The notes under the pieces are model-generated. The model was not told the DNA's origin, did no database searches, and saw nothing but the letters and a program-made list of their open reading frames with translations. Both the position numbers and the translations under genes were made by a program. A stretch of 14,054 nt of DNA from Fen-1308 sp035319125 (GTDB taxonomy: Bacteria > Nitrospirota > Thermodesulfovibrionia > Thermodesulfovibrionales > Dissulfurispiraceae), in assembly GCA_035319125.1 (NCBI GenBank), contig DATHDG010000029.1, positions 1 through 14,054 of the forward strand. Reading direction: 5' to 3'. Below are positions 13,243 through 14,054 of this stretch, piece by piece; position 1 is the stretch's first letter, and each line of letters starts with the position of its first letter.

Positions 13243-14054
13243 ATGGGTATCGATGATATGTTTATGCACCCTATGGTCCCTCCAATCGTAGGCACATCGT
13301 CGTCAATAAGGCGTATTTACAGCTTAATTTCAAAAGTTTCTCAGTCTGACAGCACTGTGCTTGTGTTGGGTGAAAGTGGCACTGGCAAAGAGCTTGTTGC
13401 AAGAACTATTCATTACAGTGGCAAGCGTGCTGATAAACCATTCATCCCTGTCAATTGTGGGGCCATACCGGCCGATCTTCTGGAATCGGAGCTGTTCGGC
13501 CATGAAAAGGGTGCATTTACTGGAGCAATTGCCTCCAGAACAGGACGTTTTGAACTTGCTGACGGTGGAACTGTCTTTCTGGATGAGATAGGGGAAATGT
13601 CTCCTATGCTCCAGGTGAAACTGCTCAGAGTCCTTCAGGAAAGGTCATTTGAGAGGATAGGCGGCAGTAAGACGGTTAATGTCGATGTACGGGTCATTTC
13701 TGCTACAAACCGTAACCTCGAAGATGCTGTTAAAACAGGGCGATTTAGGGAAGATCTGTATTACCGTATTAATGTAATTCCGATTGAAATACCACCGTTA
13801 CGTGAAAGGACAGAAGACCTACCGCTGCTGTGTGATTTCTTTATGGAAAAGCATGCGGCCCGTTTTGGGCGTAATGCGCTTAAGATTACCGACGAGGCAT
13901 TCAAAATTTTTGTAGGATATGGATGGCCTGGTAATGTGCGTGAACTTGAAAATACTTTAGAACGTCTTCTTGTGCTGAAAGATGATGATGTTGTGACAAG
14001 TTTTGATCTTTCTGAGAAGATGTCCGGCAGAAAACTGCCTGTATTGCCTGAGAC
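13243..14054 (+). CDS. Sigma-54-dependent activator (AAA+), no sensor domain, 3' end outside window
   Basis: The frame is open to the window end (270 codons) and encodes the central domain of an NtrC-type enhancer-binding protein. It starts almost directly with IVGTSSSIRRIYSLI. Walker A is GESGTGKE (43-50), the sigma-54 contact loop GAFTGA is at 90-95, Walker B is GGTVFLDEIGEM (108-119), then RVISATNRNL, the arginine finger region FREDLYYRINVIPIEIPPLRER, and GWPGNVRELENTLERL. The C-terminal HTH would lie beyond the edge. ATP hydrolysis by such proteins opens sigma-54 promoter complexes. No receiver, GAF or PAS domain precedes it: the frame has a stop at 13198-13200, and ATG 13243 is the first start. 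It may be a PspF-like single-domain activator, or a gene whose 5' part was lost when the island inserted. No clear Shine-Dalgarno precedes the ATG; 13258 and 13264 are alternative starts. Confidence 0.9.
   Translation, partial: MGIDDMFMHPMVPPIVGTSSSIRRIYSLISKVSQSDSTVLVLGESGTGKELVARTIHYSGKRADKPFIPVNCGAIPADLLESELFGHEKGAFTGAIASRTGRFELADGGTVFLDEIGEMSPMLQVKLLRVLQERSFERIGGSKTVNVDVRVISATNRNLEDAVKTGRFREDLYYRINVIPIEIPPLRERTEDLPLLCDFFMEKHAARFGRNALKITDEAFKIFVGYGWPGNVRELENTLERLLVLKDDDVVTSFDLSEKMSGRKLPVLPE

Overview
This window looks like the chromosome of a Gram-negative, anaerobe-type bacterium. The gene set includes a TgpA-like transglutaminase, a DUF465 protein, a compact IlvD, a YidB-like protein, a ComEA-like helix-hairpin-helix protein, an RNase E/G, a membrane-anchored TAXI protein and a sigma-54 activator. 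This mixture suggests Nitrospirota or a deltaproteobacterial lineage (Desulfobacterota). That placement is an impression from the proteins, not a proof. All confident host genes are on the + strand.

Positions 1-10209 are an ordinary, tightly packed host region. In order it holds: the 3' part of a TgpA-like membrane transglutaminase; a 75-residue DUF465 protein; ilvD; tRNA-Gly(CCC) with encoded CCA; a strong sigma-70 promoter and a YidB/DUF937 protein; an exported protein with two ComEA-type HhH domains; a small membrane-anchored protein; an unrecognised protein with a CX2CX5C cluster; an RNase E/G with its own promoter; an exported coiled-coil-like protein; and, nine bases after it, a TAXI-family solute-binding protein anchored in the membrane. 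Most genes have a good Shine-Dalgarno sequence, and several of these decide the start codon.

Positions 10234-13196 look like an inserted, transposon-like island, the most interesting part of the window. It is bounded by near-perfect 18-bp inverted repeats (17 of 18 bases match). Each repeat is followed inward by a run of degenerate repeats at about 18-21 bp spacing, the end architecture of IS21/Tn7/Mu-type elements. No transposase is visible inside. The cargo is a TIR-like gene broken by two single-base frameshifts, a small two-helix membrane protein on the - strand with a damaged start, a doubtful + strand ORF overlapping it, and an intact archaeal-type AAA/STAND ATPase with its own promoter. 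TIR-like proteins and solitary ATPases of this kind are typical defence-type cargo. The left half of the island is visibly richer in A+T than the host genes.

Positions 13243-14054 hold the 5' part of a sigma-54 activator (AAA+ with GAFTGA motif) that runs off the window. It has no N-terminal sensory domain and begins about 50 bp outside the island's right end. A promoter-like sequence inside the island points towards it.
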